A DNA stretch of 64,000 bases from Actinostola sp. cb2023. Taxonomy: Eukaryota; Cnidaria; Anthozoa; Actiniaria; Actinostolidae. Location of the stretch: assembly GCA_033675265.1 (NCBI GenBank), contig JAUJYZ010001280.1, positions 1-64,000 of the forward strand, written 5' to 3'. Under the pieces are notes generated by a model. The model saw only the letters and a program-made list of their open reading frames with translations, did no database searches and was not told where the DNA came from. A program made the translations under genes and the position numbers. Positions 33,456 to 44,656 of the stretch are shown here, in pieces; position 1 is the first letter of the stretch, and each line of letters opens with the position of its first letter.

Positions 33456-33622
33456 ACTAGTAGAACCTCGATTAGAGCGGCCACTCCCTATTAATCGGCC
33501 AGTTATCAAAGTCCCGAAACTATTGTTTACTCTAAAGACTCCCTCTATTAAGCGGCCAACCCCTATTAAGCGACCACTTGCACTTTTCCCGAGAGTGGCC
33601 GCTTAACAGGGGTTCGACTGTA
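33456..33622. mobile_element. Tc1/pogo-like MITE (GTCGAACC ends)
   Basis: Left TAGTAGAACCTCGATTAGAG, then CGGCC; right GGCCGCTTAACAGGGGTTCG, then ACTGTA. CTATTAAGCGGCC motifs recur inside. Same family as 43346-43930 and 62109-62214. Confidence 0.75.
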
Positions 33623-33735
33623 ATTTCATTTGCAATTTAAAGTTTTTTAAATCGACGTACTGACCGACTGGAAGTCTGTGGCGGTGAGTACGTCTCTCTC
33701 TACACACGCCTTACCCCCAAGAAGTACACTATATA

Positions 33736-33997
33736 CAGCTATAATTCAAAAAACGTTGTCCTAGATTTTGTTGCATATTGCCATATTGGAAGTGCTTGCA
33801 TGGAAATGGATGTGTGTTTTCTTCTATTTTGGGGTTCCAAAACCCGCAAACAAATATCAGGGAAGCCCTGACAGTCAACCATGATCTCAGTTTTGGAAAC
33901 GCAAACGAACCCATGTATTGATCAGTCCACAATGCACTTCGGTCTGGGAATGCAATATGCAACAAAACCTAGGACAACGTTTTTTTTGAATTAGCTC
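33736..33997. mobile_element. 262-bp MITE related to 20461-20728
   Basis: Starts CAGCTATAATTCAAAAAACG, then TTGTCCTAG; ends CTAGGACAACG, then TTTTTTTTGAATTAGCT, with TA flanks. GTTTTGTTGCATATTG and its complement are shared with the 20.5-kb element. Confidence 0.8.
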
Positions 33998-34264
33998 TAT
34001 ACACGTCACTGGAATGGATGTTATGGCTGGCGCGTCTTGGGGGTAGGGGACTGAGTCCAAGGGACCAATGTTCTCGTGTCCTAGTGTGTTATTGTACCTG
34101 TTGTGCAAGCTTCTCTATGAAAGGCTTAGGTGTGGGAATGATGGGCCTAGTGGGATAACTTATAACATCGGGATGGGTCCGATGAGTGGCTTAAGGGAAA
34201 GGGAATAATGGGATGGATAGGAAATGAAGTGAATAGGAGGAAAATATCTCGACACTAACGTACG

Positions 34265-37200
34265 CTATAGCTCCTCGACTTTCTGTGGCGATGGATTGCG
34301 TGACCATTTGCTGACCCCAGGTTGTATGTCACGATAGAAAAGAACGTCACCGACGATCTTATGCTAAAAATAGAAATATTACGTCATCAGACTCGAGGCT
34401 GGTTTCCTGAATGAAAACAAAACATGTGCGCAAGGGAGTATGAGTAATTTGATTTAGCTTCCTTCAAAACAGTTCAGTGAATAAACTACCCTGGTGTCGC
34501 TCCTTGTCAGGGCTTTGCGCGATCTTGAACCCTAGTTCACACGAGCGACGCACAAACATACGCAACATGCGCAGACTCAGGGCACCAATTATATCACTGA
34601 GTAGGTGCTAGTGTCGACCAGGCTTACGCGTCCATAGACACCAGAAAGACTCTGGGTACCAGGGTAACCCGTAAAAATGTAACAATACTTATATGTAGGG
34701 TTTCCACAAGTTGCTCGGCAACTTTTCGGCAACTTTTGCTCTTTCGAGAAACTTTCTGGCAACTTTAGTATTTGAGCAACTTTTTGGCAACTTCTTCCAA
34801 TTCGAGAAATTTATCCTTTTTTAAAGAGACAAAAAGCTTTTTTGCATGATGTCTCATGAAAAATTGAGATGGATTCCCTTCCCTATTGAATGTCAATATC
34901 AAAATATTAATTTTGATCTTCTCTGCTGATGATTGAAGCTCAGTATATCGTTTTTTTGGGTTACCTGTGTTTTGTGAAGCGATAGATATATGGTCAGCGG
35001 TATTCATGTGAACACGCTTTCAAAATGGCGGCCAATGTCGAAACATATTCCAGCTCTGAAGACTCTGAAGACTCAAGCATTGACCCAATCCAAGTGGCAA
35101 AAACACGTGGAGCAGATCTGAAGGAACCCGAAAAGGCCTGTTGTTAATCACGAATATGGTCGTTATATGACTATGCAAACGTCAGATGTTACAAAATTAT
35201 CTATTGGAACAGTAAAAACGTGAAATTTAGATATTGTACTCAATTATTTGAGTTAGAGAAACGAGCAACTTCTGAGCAACTTTTTAAAAAATTAAGCAAT
35301 TTATAGGCAACTTTTTAGGATTTATGGGGAAACTTTTAACAGAAATTCGAGCAACTTGTGGAAAACCCTACTTATATGAGTAATGTTAAGTACCTTGAAA
35401 TTAATCCATTCCCTTTCTTTCTCTTGCTCTATGTATTCTTTCTCGATTTGCTCCTAAAATAAAATAAAGCAAGCAAAATTGCTGTTAGTCTGAAAGAATC
35501 CAGAACAGATACATACCTACACGGGAGAGAGGAGAATGGGGAAGAGTCATTGCCTTCCGCTGACATTTTTAATGGAGGCTCATTTATGTATCAAGGCAGT
35601 GAGAAGGAAAGAGCGTACTGTACTGTTTGATATGATTGTACTAACCTCTGTCATCGAAGTCTCCAATTCTGAATATGATTGAATCATCAATGACTTGATG
35701 ACGTCATCAAGGTCTATTATGAAAACAAAGCACAAATCAAAGGATGTTGATGATGATGACGAGGGCATGCTGACGATGGAGAAGAAGATGATGATGATGA
35801 CAACGACATGTCGAAGAGAGAGAAGAGGATGATTCTAGTGTTGCACTATTGTGAAGATGATCATGAAACCAACTATCTCCTTCCAGTGCGCATGTGCAGT
35901 AGCACAAATAGGTTACCATAGAAACGTGGTGAATCTTACCATAGACGTCGAGAGTAGAGATTGTTCCCATTTCCACCACTGAATCTGTCATGACTGCGCA
36001 TGGCATGACGCTGTTCCTAAGGACCGTCATCTCTCCAAATGAATCCCCAGGCCCTAAACGGCCAGTAATGACTTGCTTTGTACGCCTTTCCTGGAATGAA
36101 AGAATCGGAACGTTACCTCTAAATTCTGCGATGTGTCGGAGTCGGGATTTTTCGCGCCCAAAACTCGAACAGGAGCACAAAACAGGGGCGTAGCCAGCGG
36201 GAGGCCTAGGGTACCCGTGACCCCTCTCCTTCGGTCCAAACATATTCTCTTACCTTCTTCCCGTTGGGAAACGTATGTGCGACAGTGATCGTTCTCCTGA
36301 GCAGACAGACTCCCTTCTTGATAAAACCGATTATTTCACACCTTTCGCCTTCTTTGACCAGAACTGAAAAAAGAGAAATAAATGAATATTTCGAGCCCAT
36401 TCAGTCTCATAGTGGCTTGGCGCGTCAGTCATGGTGCGACTTAAGACTGGGGAGAGATTCATGAAGTGGTATGGCAGAGAGATGGGTACCTTGTCCGGGG
36501 GGAAATCGTCTCCATTTGATGAGCCCTGAGACCTTCTTCAGTGACAACCTCGGCCAGCTATGAAACAGTTTACATGTTTGCGCCAACGAAAACTTCTGCT
36601 CTTCTTCGCGAGAATTGATCATCTGAGAAGAAAGACATTCGTAAAGTTATCCTTGTGCTTCTTTGTCCTCTGAAATACATGTCAGTGCCCAAGAATGGAC
36701 GTTGTTTACAGGGATTTTTAGACCTGAATGGTGAAGTTTTTCATTCGGGCGTGGCAACACATTGCCGATTGGCTTTGCGTCAATCAAATTCAACTGAGTA
36801 ATCTTTGTAATGAACAGAAAAGAAACTTGAAAACTCTTTCAGCTCGACCAAAGAAAACCCGAAGTAGACCGACTTTGTACCGAAGAAATACCGACATGAT
36901 TTTGTAAATTCTTTCATGATTTGATTGACGGAAAGCCAATGCAATGTTTCGGCGCGAATGGAAGTTTCTACCGGTTGCGATACAAGGAACCGAAAACGTA
37001 TGTAATGGTATTGAATATATTGTAAAGCGCTATTGTACTCTCAGGAAATAACGCTATATACAGAAATAAATTATTATTATTATTATTATTATGTTATTAT
37101 TATTCATTCATTCACGACTTACGTGGATCACTCTGTGGTAGTCATGCGTCGATATTTTCAGAAACTCACACGGTTCTTGTGTGATGACAGATAGTACCCT

Positions 37201-40200
37201 GAAGAAGAATGGAAGATTTGACGCTGAGATATGGCACACGACTCACAGGTGCAACATGGTGTGCCACAGAGCCGTTTTCGTATGAGTGGAAAGTAGTTAC
37301 GGTACGGTTCGTGCCGTGCGGTGACCGTGCCGTATCCAAGCATTCTGATTGGTTGAGCAATTATTGTTGAATACAATGTCTTTGATTCTGTACTGTGACC
37401 GTAACTCCCTAACGTAGGTTTCCCACTCATACGAAAACGACATAATTGCCTGAACATGCACGATTTCAGCGCGTCTACCTCTGCAATTTGTGGTACGCAA
37501 AGTGGAAGAAACTACCAGCAATATTGCGCGCAATGTTGTACCGTGTGTCTGTATCTTTAGTTGTCTTTATGTTGTTTCAATGTGTTTCAGCAATAATTAC
37601 CTGGAGTTTGGTTCTCTGCCTTCGACTCTCTCTAACGTACCAAAGCAACTACCAACACTGATCTAGAGCGGCAAGTAACAAGGTTAGTATAAGTTAGTCG
37701 TCGCTAAAGTCAAAATAACAAATTATCAGCATATTAAGGTAGCATTATATTTTATCCATCATCGCCAAATAATAAAAAATAAATAAATAATAATGCATCG
37801 AATTCACCATCATGACTATCATCGCCTGAGAATATCGGCTTTATGATTTCCACAAACACAGCTACCACCACCACCATCATCACAATCATCATTACCACCT
37901 TCATCAACAAGCAGCACACATACCACTACCATCATGCCAATCATCATCACCACCCCCACCTTCATCACAATCATCATCACCACCTCCACCTTCATCACAA
38001 TCATCATCACCTTCATCCACCTCATCCAATCATCATCACCACCTCCACCTTCATCATCATCACCCACCTTCATCACCACCTTCATCATCACATCATCATC
38101 ATCATCACCCCCCACCTTCATCACATCATCATCACCACCACCTTCATCACATCATCATCATCACCTCCCCCACCATTCATCACATCATCATCACCACCTC
38201 CACCTTCATCACATCACCTCCATCATCATCACCTTCATCCATCATCATCCACCTCCACCTTCATCACATCATCCCACCTTCACCTTCATCACAATCATCA
38301 TCATCATCATCCACCCACCACCTTCATCACAATCATCATCACCACCTCCACCCATCACAATCATCATCACACCTCCACCATCACCACAATCATCATCATC
38401 ACCCCCATCATCATCATCATCCCCCACCTTCATCACAATCATCATCACCCCCACCTTCATCACAATCATCATCACCACCTCATCCATCATCCACCTCCAC
38501 CTTCATCACAATCATCATCATCATCACACCCCCACCTTCATCACAATCATCATCACCACCCCCACCTTCATCACAATCATCATTCACCCCCACCTTCATC
38601 ATCATCATCACCACCTCCACCTTCATCACAATCATCATCACACCCCCATCATCACAATCATCACCACCCCCACCTTCATCACAATCATCATCACCACCTC
38701 CACCTTCATCACAATCATCATCACCACCCCACTTCATCACAATCATCATCATCCACCTTCATCACAATCATCATCACCACACCACCACCACCTCATCATC
38801 ATCACCTTCACCTCCACCTCCACCTTCATCACAATCATCATCACCACCTCCACCTTCATCATCAATCATCATCACCTTCACCACCACCATCATCACAATC
38901 ATCACCACCCTCCACCTTCATCATCACCACCTCCACACATCATCATCATCACCACCTCCCTCCACCAATCATCATCATCATCATCATCATCACCACCACC
39001 TCCACCTTCATCACAATCATCATCATCACCTCCACCTTCCTCCACCTTCATCACAATCATCATCATCACCTCCACCTTCATCACAATCATCACCACCACC
39101 TCCACCATCACCACCTCTAACTTCATCACATCATCATCACCACCCTTCATCACAATCATCATCACCACACCATCATCATCACCATCATCACCACCTCCAC
39201 CTTCATCCACCACCTCATCATCACAATCATCACCACCACCTCCACCTCACCACCTCCACCTTCATCACATCATCATCACCTTCATCATCACCTATCATCA
39301 CCACCTCCACATCATCACACACCATCATCATCCACCACCTCCATCCATCACCACCTCCACCTCATCACCACACCTCATCACCTTCATCATCACCACCTCC
39401 ACCACAATCATCACCACCTTCATCACCATCATCACCACCACTTCATCTCCACTTCATCATCATCACCACCTCCACCCATCATCATCACACCTTCACCTCC
39501 ACCTTCATCCTTCATCATCATCATCACCATCATCACCACCATCCATCATCACCAATCATCATCATCACCACCTCCACCTCATCATCATCACCACCTCCAC
39601 CTTCATCATCACAATCATCATCACCACCTCCACCTTCATCACAATCATCATCACCTTCATCATCACCATCACAATCATCACCACCACCTCCACCTTCATC
39701 ATCATCACCTCCACCTTCATCACAATCATCATCACCACCTCCACCTTCATCACAATCATCATCACCTTCACCACCAACATCATCACAACCATAACCACTT
39801 CCACCACCAGCATCATCACAATCATCATCACCATCATCATTACCACCAGCACCATTATCAGATTAGATTCGCACACAACTTTAGAGCTCATTCACCTCTT
39901 GTTGCTGTTTCAGTTCTTGGTCTTCAAATATCGGTGTTGGTGAACGAAACGCCATGGTCGGTGAACTGACAGGAGAGAGTAGACTGGGCTGAGTCTGAGG
40001 AACTACAGAGCCTTTCAGGATCATATGAAGACCTGTGTTGCCAAAAACTGATGATGGAGGGGGGAAAGAGAGTTAATTACAGCTTAAGTCATTTGTGTGG
40101 AACGCTGGTGTAACTCATATAGTATACAGTAAAAACCCGCAAAAAAGAACCTCTATTTTTCCAAGTCAGGCTGAAATGGTTCTTATATATTGAGTGTCTA

Positions 40201-43200
40201 GTGAGAAATCAGGCTGAATAGGTTCTTAACAGGTTCTTATTTACAGGGCAAAAAAAAACAATTGTTCCTGATATGGTGTATTTCCTTACAATTTGTTTTA
40301 ATTACCGGTAGTGAACTATTGATCCTGAAAGGTCTAATATTCACACTAAACATTAACAACCCAACTGTATAGTAAATATAATATTTCTGCATATTCAACA
40401 CCGACTGTACCTGTGTGTACTGAGCTTTAGTCATTTTTCACATAAGAACCTGCTTCACTTGTCAGGCTGTACTGGTGGTTCTTATATATTGGATGCTTAA
40501 TTGGCTAAATTTCAGCCTGGAGGTTCTTAATCTGCAGTTTCTTATATGCGGGTTTTTACTGTACCGCAAGCATTAGTTGTAGTGTAGTGAGAATAGAGTC
40601 GTTTTCGTATGAGTATAAGTTAAGTAATTATGGTACGGTTAAGTAGTTACGGTACGGTTTGTGCCGTGCGGTGACGGTAACGTACGTGCCGTGTGGCGAC
40701 GATATCCAAGCATTCTGATTAGTTGAGCAATGATTGTGCGCGCTGTGATTGGTTGATTAGAATGTCTTCGATTCTGTACCGTGACGGTAACTCCGTGCCG
40801 TAGGTTTCCCACTCATACGAAAACGACTCTAGAGTACTTGTGTATGTAGTAAACATGGCATTAACTCCTGCAAACATCTGCATCATCATAGTCGTTGTCA
40901 TCATTATCATCATCATCATCATCATCATAGTCGTTGTCATCATTATCATCATCATAGTCGTTGTCATCATCATCATTATCATCATTATCATCATCATCAT
41001 CATTGTCGTTATCAATATCATCACCACCATGGTCATCATCACCATCATCATTTTTGTAAATATAATCGTTATCTTTTATTTTTATTACAGCATTTATTAC
41101 AGCACCATCATCCTCATCAATCAGTTTGAATAACGTGAATACATTACCAGTGCATCCTTCATCTGTCCATTTGTCGAGCTGAGCTACTGCACAGAGTTCT
41201 TCCAACACACGTGGATCTGCTTGATCTGACATGTCAGGAAGTGACATGAGGTGTTTGTACAATGCATCATTTTCTTTACTCTTTCTTTCAAACGGCCTAG
41301 ATGGAAAAGGAAAATCTCCTAAATACAATGACTGCAATCCAGACAGAAGATCCCCCTTGTCATACACAACCACGCACATGAATTGAAGAGAGGAGGAAAA
41401 GAGGAAAAGGAAGAAAGAAGAGGATGTCCCACTTCATTTGATCCCACTTTCGATTCTCTCAATTGCCACTTTTTTTTCTTATCCTTCCTTTCCACACTCA
41501 TTGCATCCCAAATAAAATGTATCTATCTGTCTGTCTATTTGTCTGTCAATATTTGTTGCAATGCACCTATCAATGTTAAGCCCGAGGGGGGAGGGGGAGG
41601 CATTTGACAGACAAGGCCTCCCTGAGAGTGGGGATTTTGACATCACATGGGAGGGTTATTTGATGTTCTACTTTTTGATCAGCCTTGTTGTCCCAGGAGA
41701 TTGTGACATTTTTTTCAAGGAAAATATCAAAATCCCCCCAGCCTGCTTTGCAGACTCAATTTTTTTATGTCAAAAAATGGAGATGTCTGACAAAGCAGGC
41801 TAAAAAATCCCCCCCCCCCCCCTGAGTATTCCGAATGGCTTTGATTCTGGCATTGAACACACTAGTCGGAGATGTGATGACAAAGTCGTGCTTGTGAAGT
41901 TTCGACATGTGTTGTGATATGCTGTAGCATTGACAAAGCCTTGACACCATGAGATATATAAACTAGTTAAGACAGACTACTCACATTTTCCTGAGTATTC
42001 TACGAATGGCTTTGATTCTGGCATTGAACACACTGGTAGGAGATGTGATGACAAAGTCGTGCTTGTGAAGTTTCGACATGTGTTGTGATATGCTGTGACT
42101 ACAGAGGTATTCATCAAAGCCTTTACACCAGTGAGGATATAAACCTTTGTCTGAGAAAAATGTAAAAAACAATCAACAATTAAAATAAATTTGTTTCCAC
42201 CATTCCAGATCATATGAACAATGGTTGGTTATATTTCTAAACTATCAGAACATGAAGACATACACAAATGTATTGGGGCACTTGTCATGGAGTCGTTTTC
42301 GTCTGAGTGGGAAGTATTTACAGTATGGATTGTACCGTATGGTGACCATATTGCCGCCATATTCTGCCACAGAAAGCCCATCAAATTTGCACATTACATA
42401 TGCGACAGCTTTAGTTTAACAATAGCTGGGTTGCCGGCTGTGTGTAGCATTCACTTTAGATACAGTTCGCTAAACTGATTTATATATGTCATGATTTGCT
42501 GTTTCTAGGATACACTGTATAACCAGTGTAGTCATCCAAGGTAGTGTGATAAAGCTTAATTGCATTCACCAGCTGGGCTCCCTGTGTGAAGGAGACATTG
42601 CAATGATCACCTGGGGGAAGGGTAGTCTCCATTGGACCCTTTTTTAGGGCTGCGTGCCACTTGGGACAAGAGTGTTGCCTGACGACCATAAAATGGCTGT
42701 GAGGGAGACTAGCCATGGGGTACTTACCAGCAATTTAGGGAGGTGCCACCTGGAATTCTGAACCCTGACTCTGTTTCAGTGAATGGATGTAAAATGTTGA
42801 TTTTCACACCTTGTACATGCACCCCCCCCCCCCCCCCCCCCCCCCCCCCTTGGGAATGATCATCCGTGCAAGAACAAGTAAGTGACTTGTGATCAAAATC
42901 CAAATTGTCCTTTGAAATTCAAAGAATCTTGAGGATAATTTAGATTTTGGTCAGAGATCATTTTTTAAATTACATTGTTCTTGCAGGGACCCCTTCAGTT
43001 GTATATGTATGTAGAGTATATTGATGGTCCCCTGCTTAGAATTAGCTTGCCTAACTGCTACCATAATAACTCACCATGTGGTATGACTAATTCTTTGGAA
43101 ATCATATGGTGCGTGTGACTGTGCTCACAATTCCTGGAAAAGAAACAAGAAATTCACTCGACCTTGAAAAATAATTATTTCAGAGAATGAAATACTATAA

Positions 43201-44388
43201 CTACCTCTTATCTATCAATTCTGGGTGAGTAAGTCTTTGTTGCTTCTGAAACATCTTTGGGTAGTTCTTCATGAATTCGTTGTGCGCCTGTGGTGTGGAT
43301 GGCTTGGTTCTGGATAAATAGATGAAAATTAGTTTTTAAAATACAGTCGAACCTCCCATAAGCGACCACCCAAAATGTCAAACTTTGTGGTCGCTTACGA
43401 GAGGTTCCAACTATAGTGATTTGACTTGGAACTGAACTTTTGGTATTTTGGAAAACTGGTCGCTTAGGAGAGGTGGTCGCTTACGAGAGGTTCCAACTAT
43501 AGTGATTTGACTTGGAACTGAACTTTTGGTATTTTGGAAAACTGGTCGCTTAGGAGAGGTGGTCGCTTACGAGAGGTTCCAACTATAGTGATTTGACTTG
43601 GAACTGAACTTTTGGTATTTTGGAAAACTGGTCGCTTACGAGAGGTGGTCGCTTACGAGAGGTTCCAACTATAGTGATTTGACTTGGAACTGAACTTTTG
43701 GTATTTTGGAAAACTGGTCGCTTACGAGAGGTGGTCGCTTACGAGAGGTTCCAACTATAGTGATTTGACTTGGAACTGAACTTTTGGTATTTTGGAAAAC
43801 TGGTCGCTTACGAGAGGTGGTCCCTTACGAGAGGTGGTCGCTTACGAGAGGTGGTCCCTTACGAGAGGTGGTCGCTTACGAGAGGTGGTCCCTTACGAGA
43901 GTGGTCGCAACCGGAGGTTCAACTGTAGTATTTCAAAAAATACTATTACTGTAAAAAAACGTTATCGAAAAATACCAATATTACAACCATTAAACGTTAA
44001 GGCATAAACGTAACGGCAACAGTTAACAAAAACACTTCAAGGCATAATATACTCATATATGTAAATAGCGTATAATTTTACAGCTATAAAATATTGACTA
44101 TATAAGCTTAATTGTCCAGCAAAAAGTAGTTTGATTCACAGTACCTTTCACCGAGCCCTTCGATTGTGCAGAGCATTTTAAGGCAGTCATAATTCACTGC
44201 TGGTCTTCCTACAAGACGAGGCACTAAAAAACAATAACCAGAATATTATTAACGAGCGTTCTTTAACCGATTATGGCTTTCTAGAAGCCCTTAAAAACAT
44301 ACATAAATGACGATTATTGCGACCCTCTTCGCCGAACTTGGCGGCCCATGGAGTCTGTAATTCACCACATCTTCCTATTCCAGCCATG
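34265..44388 (-). CDS. Protein with two cyclic-nucleotide-binding-like domains (CNBD1/CNBD2-like)
   Basis: Fifteen exons (minus): 44388-44334, 44223-44145, 43309-43205, 43133-43075, 42150-41985, 41296-41148, 40047-39896, 37662-37601, 37198-37123, 36622-36490, 36363-36254, 36090-35940, 35713-35646, 35453-35394, 34363-34265. Every junction is GT-AG and in phase, giving 507 aa. A novel N-terminal part (residues 1-155) has Cys/His clusters (NCEHSHTHH; HWCKGFDEYLCSH). The first cNMP-like fold (about 156-301) contains ALYKHLMSLP, VFGNTGLHMILKGS, VGSCFGTLE and SVITQEPCEFLKIS. The second (about 302-435) contains VLVKEGERCE, GPGDSFGEMTVL and VEMGTISTLDVY. A charged helical tail follows (EQIEKEYIEQEKEREW). 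Domain pairing suggests the CNBD family of ciliary/sperm proteins; the exact orthologue is uncertain. Divergent from TTC5. Confidence 0.85.
34698..35368. mobile_element. 671-bp TIR element rich in GGCAACTTTT
   Basis: Ends GGGTTTCCACAAGTTGCTCG and CGAGCAACTTGTGG, then AAAACCC, with TA outside each. Subterminal direct and inverted copies of GGCAACTTT fill about 100 bp at each side. An 80-codon minus ORF inside (34765-35007) shows no recognisable transposase. The element ends 25 bp from exon 14 of the cyclic-nucleotide-domain gene. Confidence 0.75.
37010..37095 (+). repeat. Retroelement-like tail
   Basis: TTGTAAAGCGCTATTGTACT, then AATAACGCTATATACAG, then AATAAATTATT and ATT repeats; the same tail style as at 8050-8100. 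It lies in the intron between exons 9 and 10. Confidence 0.5.
37269..37441. mobile_element. MITE, GAGTCGTTTTCG family, copy 1
   Basis: GAGCCGTTTTCGTATGAGTG to CCCACTCATACGAAAACGAC. The interior has GTACGGT repeats and CCAAGCATTCTGATTGGTTG. Other copies are at 40595-40830 and 61591-61821, and a partial one at 42288. Confidence 0.85.
37857..39875. repeat. 2-kb CAT/CAC-rich minisatellite in intron 7
   Basis: Variable units of CACCTCCACCTTCATCACAA, then TCATCATCACCA, about 30 bp long, run without a break for 2 kb. It lies wholly inside the intron between exon 7 and exon 8 of the cyclic-nucleotide-domain gene. It gives open frames of 425 and 669 codons on the plus strand, composed of His/Pro/Ser/Ile/Thr, plus Asp/Met-rich frames on the minus strand; these are by-products of the repeat. 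Confidence 0.95.
40127..40561. mobile_element. 435-bp TA-flanked MITE
   Basis: CAGTAAAAACCCGCAAAAAA at the left and TATATGCGGGTTTTTACTG at the right with TA on both sides. AGGCTGAAATGGTTCTTATA-like inner repeats occur several times. Tc1/mariner-like by ends. Confidence 0.85.
40595..40830. mobile_element. MITE, GAGTCGTTTTCG family, copy 2
   Basis: AGAGTCGTTTTCGTATGAGT to ACTCATACGAAAACGACTCT. The interior has three GGTACGGT repeats and GATTAGTTGAGCAATGATTG. Confidence 0.88.
40878..41085. repeat. (ATC)n-type microsatellite
   Basis: ATCATCATC with interspersed AGTCGTTGTCATC units, just beyond the donor of exon 6. It yields an Asp-rich read-through extension of exon 6 that is excluded by the donor at 41147. 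Confidence 0.85.
41824..41955 (-). pseudogene. Decayed duplicate of exon 5 of the cyclic-nucleotide-domain gene
   Basis: Closely repeats 41990-42125, which is most of exon 5: GAATGGCTTTGATTCTGGCA, TTGAACACACTAG/TGG, GATGTGATGACAAAGTCGTG and TTCGACATGTGTTGTGATAT are shared. It lacks the exon's 5' part and acceptor. The donor side is replaced by a C run and CCTGAGTATTCC, so it cannot act as an exon. Confidence 0.85.
42288..42370. mobile_element. Partial MITE, GAGTCGTTTTCG family
   Basis: GGAGTCGTTTTCGTCTGAGT, then GGGAAGTATTTACAGTATGG and ACCGTATGGTGACC, match the left half of the family; no right end was found. CACTTGTCAT precedes both this copy and the one at 61591. Confidence 0.7.
42822..42849. 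repeat. Poly-C homopolymer
   Basis: Uninterrupted C run in intron 4 of the cyclic-nucleotide-domain gene; length likely unreliable. Confidence 0.9.
42866..42993. mobile_element. MITE, TGCAAGAACAA family
   Basis: CCGTGCAAGAACAAGTAAGT, then GACTTGTGATCAAAATCCAA, pairs with TTTAGATTTTGGTCAGAG and TTGTTCTTGCAGGG. A second member lies at 50726-50840. Confidence 0.75.
43346..43930. repeat. 86-bp tandem array grown inside a Tc1/pogo-like MITE
   Basis: Outer ends CAGTCGAACCTCCCATAAGC and GGAGGTTCAACTGTA match the MITE family at 33456 and 62109. Between them GGTTCCAACTATAGTG recurs at 43403, 43489, 43575, 43661 and 43747 (exact 86-bp period), followed by about six 22-bp units of GGTCGCTTACGAGAGGT / GGTCCCTTACGAGAGGT. 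Confidence 0.9.
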
Positions 44389-44656
44389 ATTTCTCACATA
44401 GATTGTAATCCCACGAAAATATACTGATAATTGTCATTACACATGGTGATAATTGGATATACTCAAGAGTATAGGACCAGCGTTACCGTTACCATAACAA
44501 CGGCACGATAAGTTAATGAGGGGATTTTTGGCGGAAGTGGGATCCCTTTGTTTTCAAAATGGCGGTCGGAGGTGTAAGTTTTTGCTCAAAACAAAACGTG
44601 TGTTTTCTTGTCATGTAGAGGATCTGAAGGTTTATTTTGGAGACTGAATACGAGAA
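44389..44656. promoter_or_regulatory. Bidirectional promoter region, cyclic-nucleotide-domain gene / TTC5
   Basis: The two start codons are 268 bp apart and face outward. CGTTACCGTTACCATAACAA, then CGGCAC, lies near 44482 (RFX/X-box-like GTTACCATAACAAC is possible). No TATA box is in a suitable place. Shared promoter use is inferred. Confidence 0.55.

Noticed and set aside
37843..39943. His/Pro/Ser-rich ORFs of 425 and 669 codons on the + strand
   Set aside because: They are translations of a CAT/CAC minisatellite lying in an intron on the other strand; no domain, no start context and many alternative open frames.
40861..41147. Asp-rich extension of exon 6 of the CNBD-like gene
   Set aside because: A good donor (GTAATG) at 41147 and in-phase joining to the exon at 40047 end the exon before the ATC microsatellite.
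42489..42645. Possible minus-strand exon (NVSFTQGAQLVNAIKLYH) with an acceptor-like CCCTTCCCCCAG
   Set aside because: The exons at 43133-43075 and 42150-41985 join in phase without it, and no suitable donor keeps the frame.
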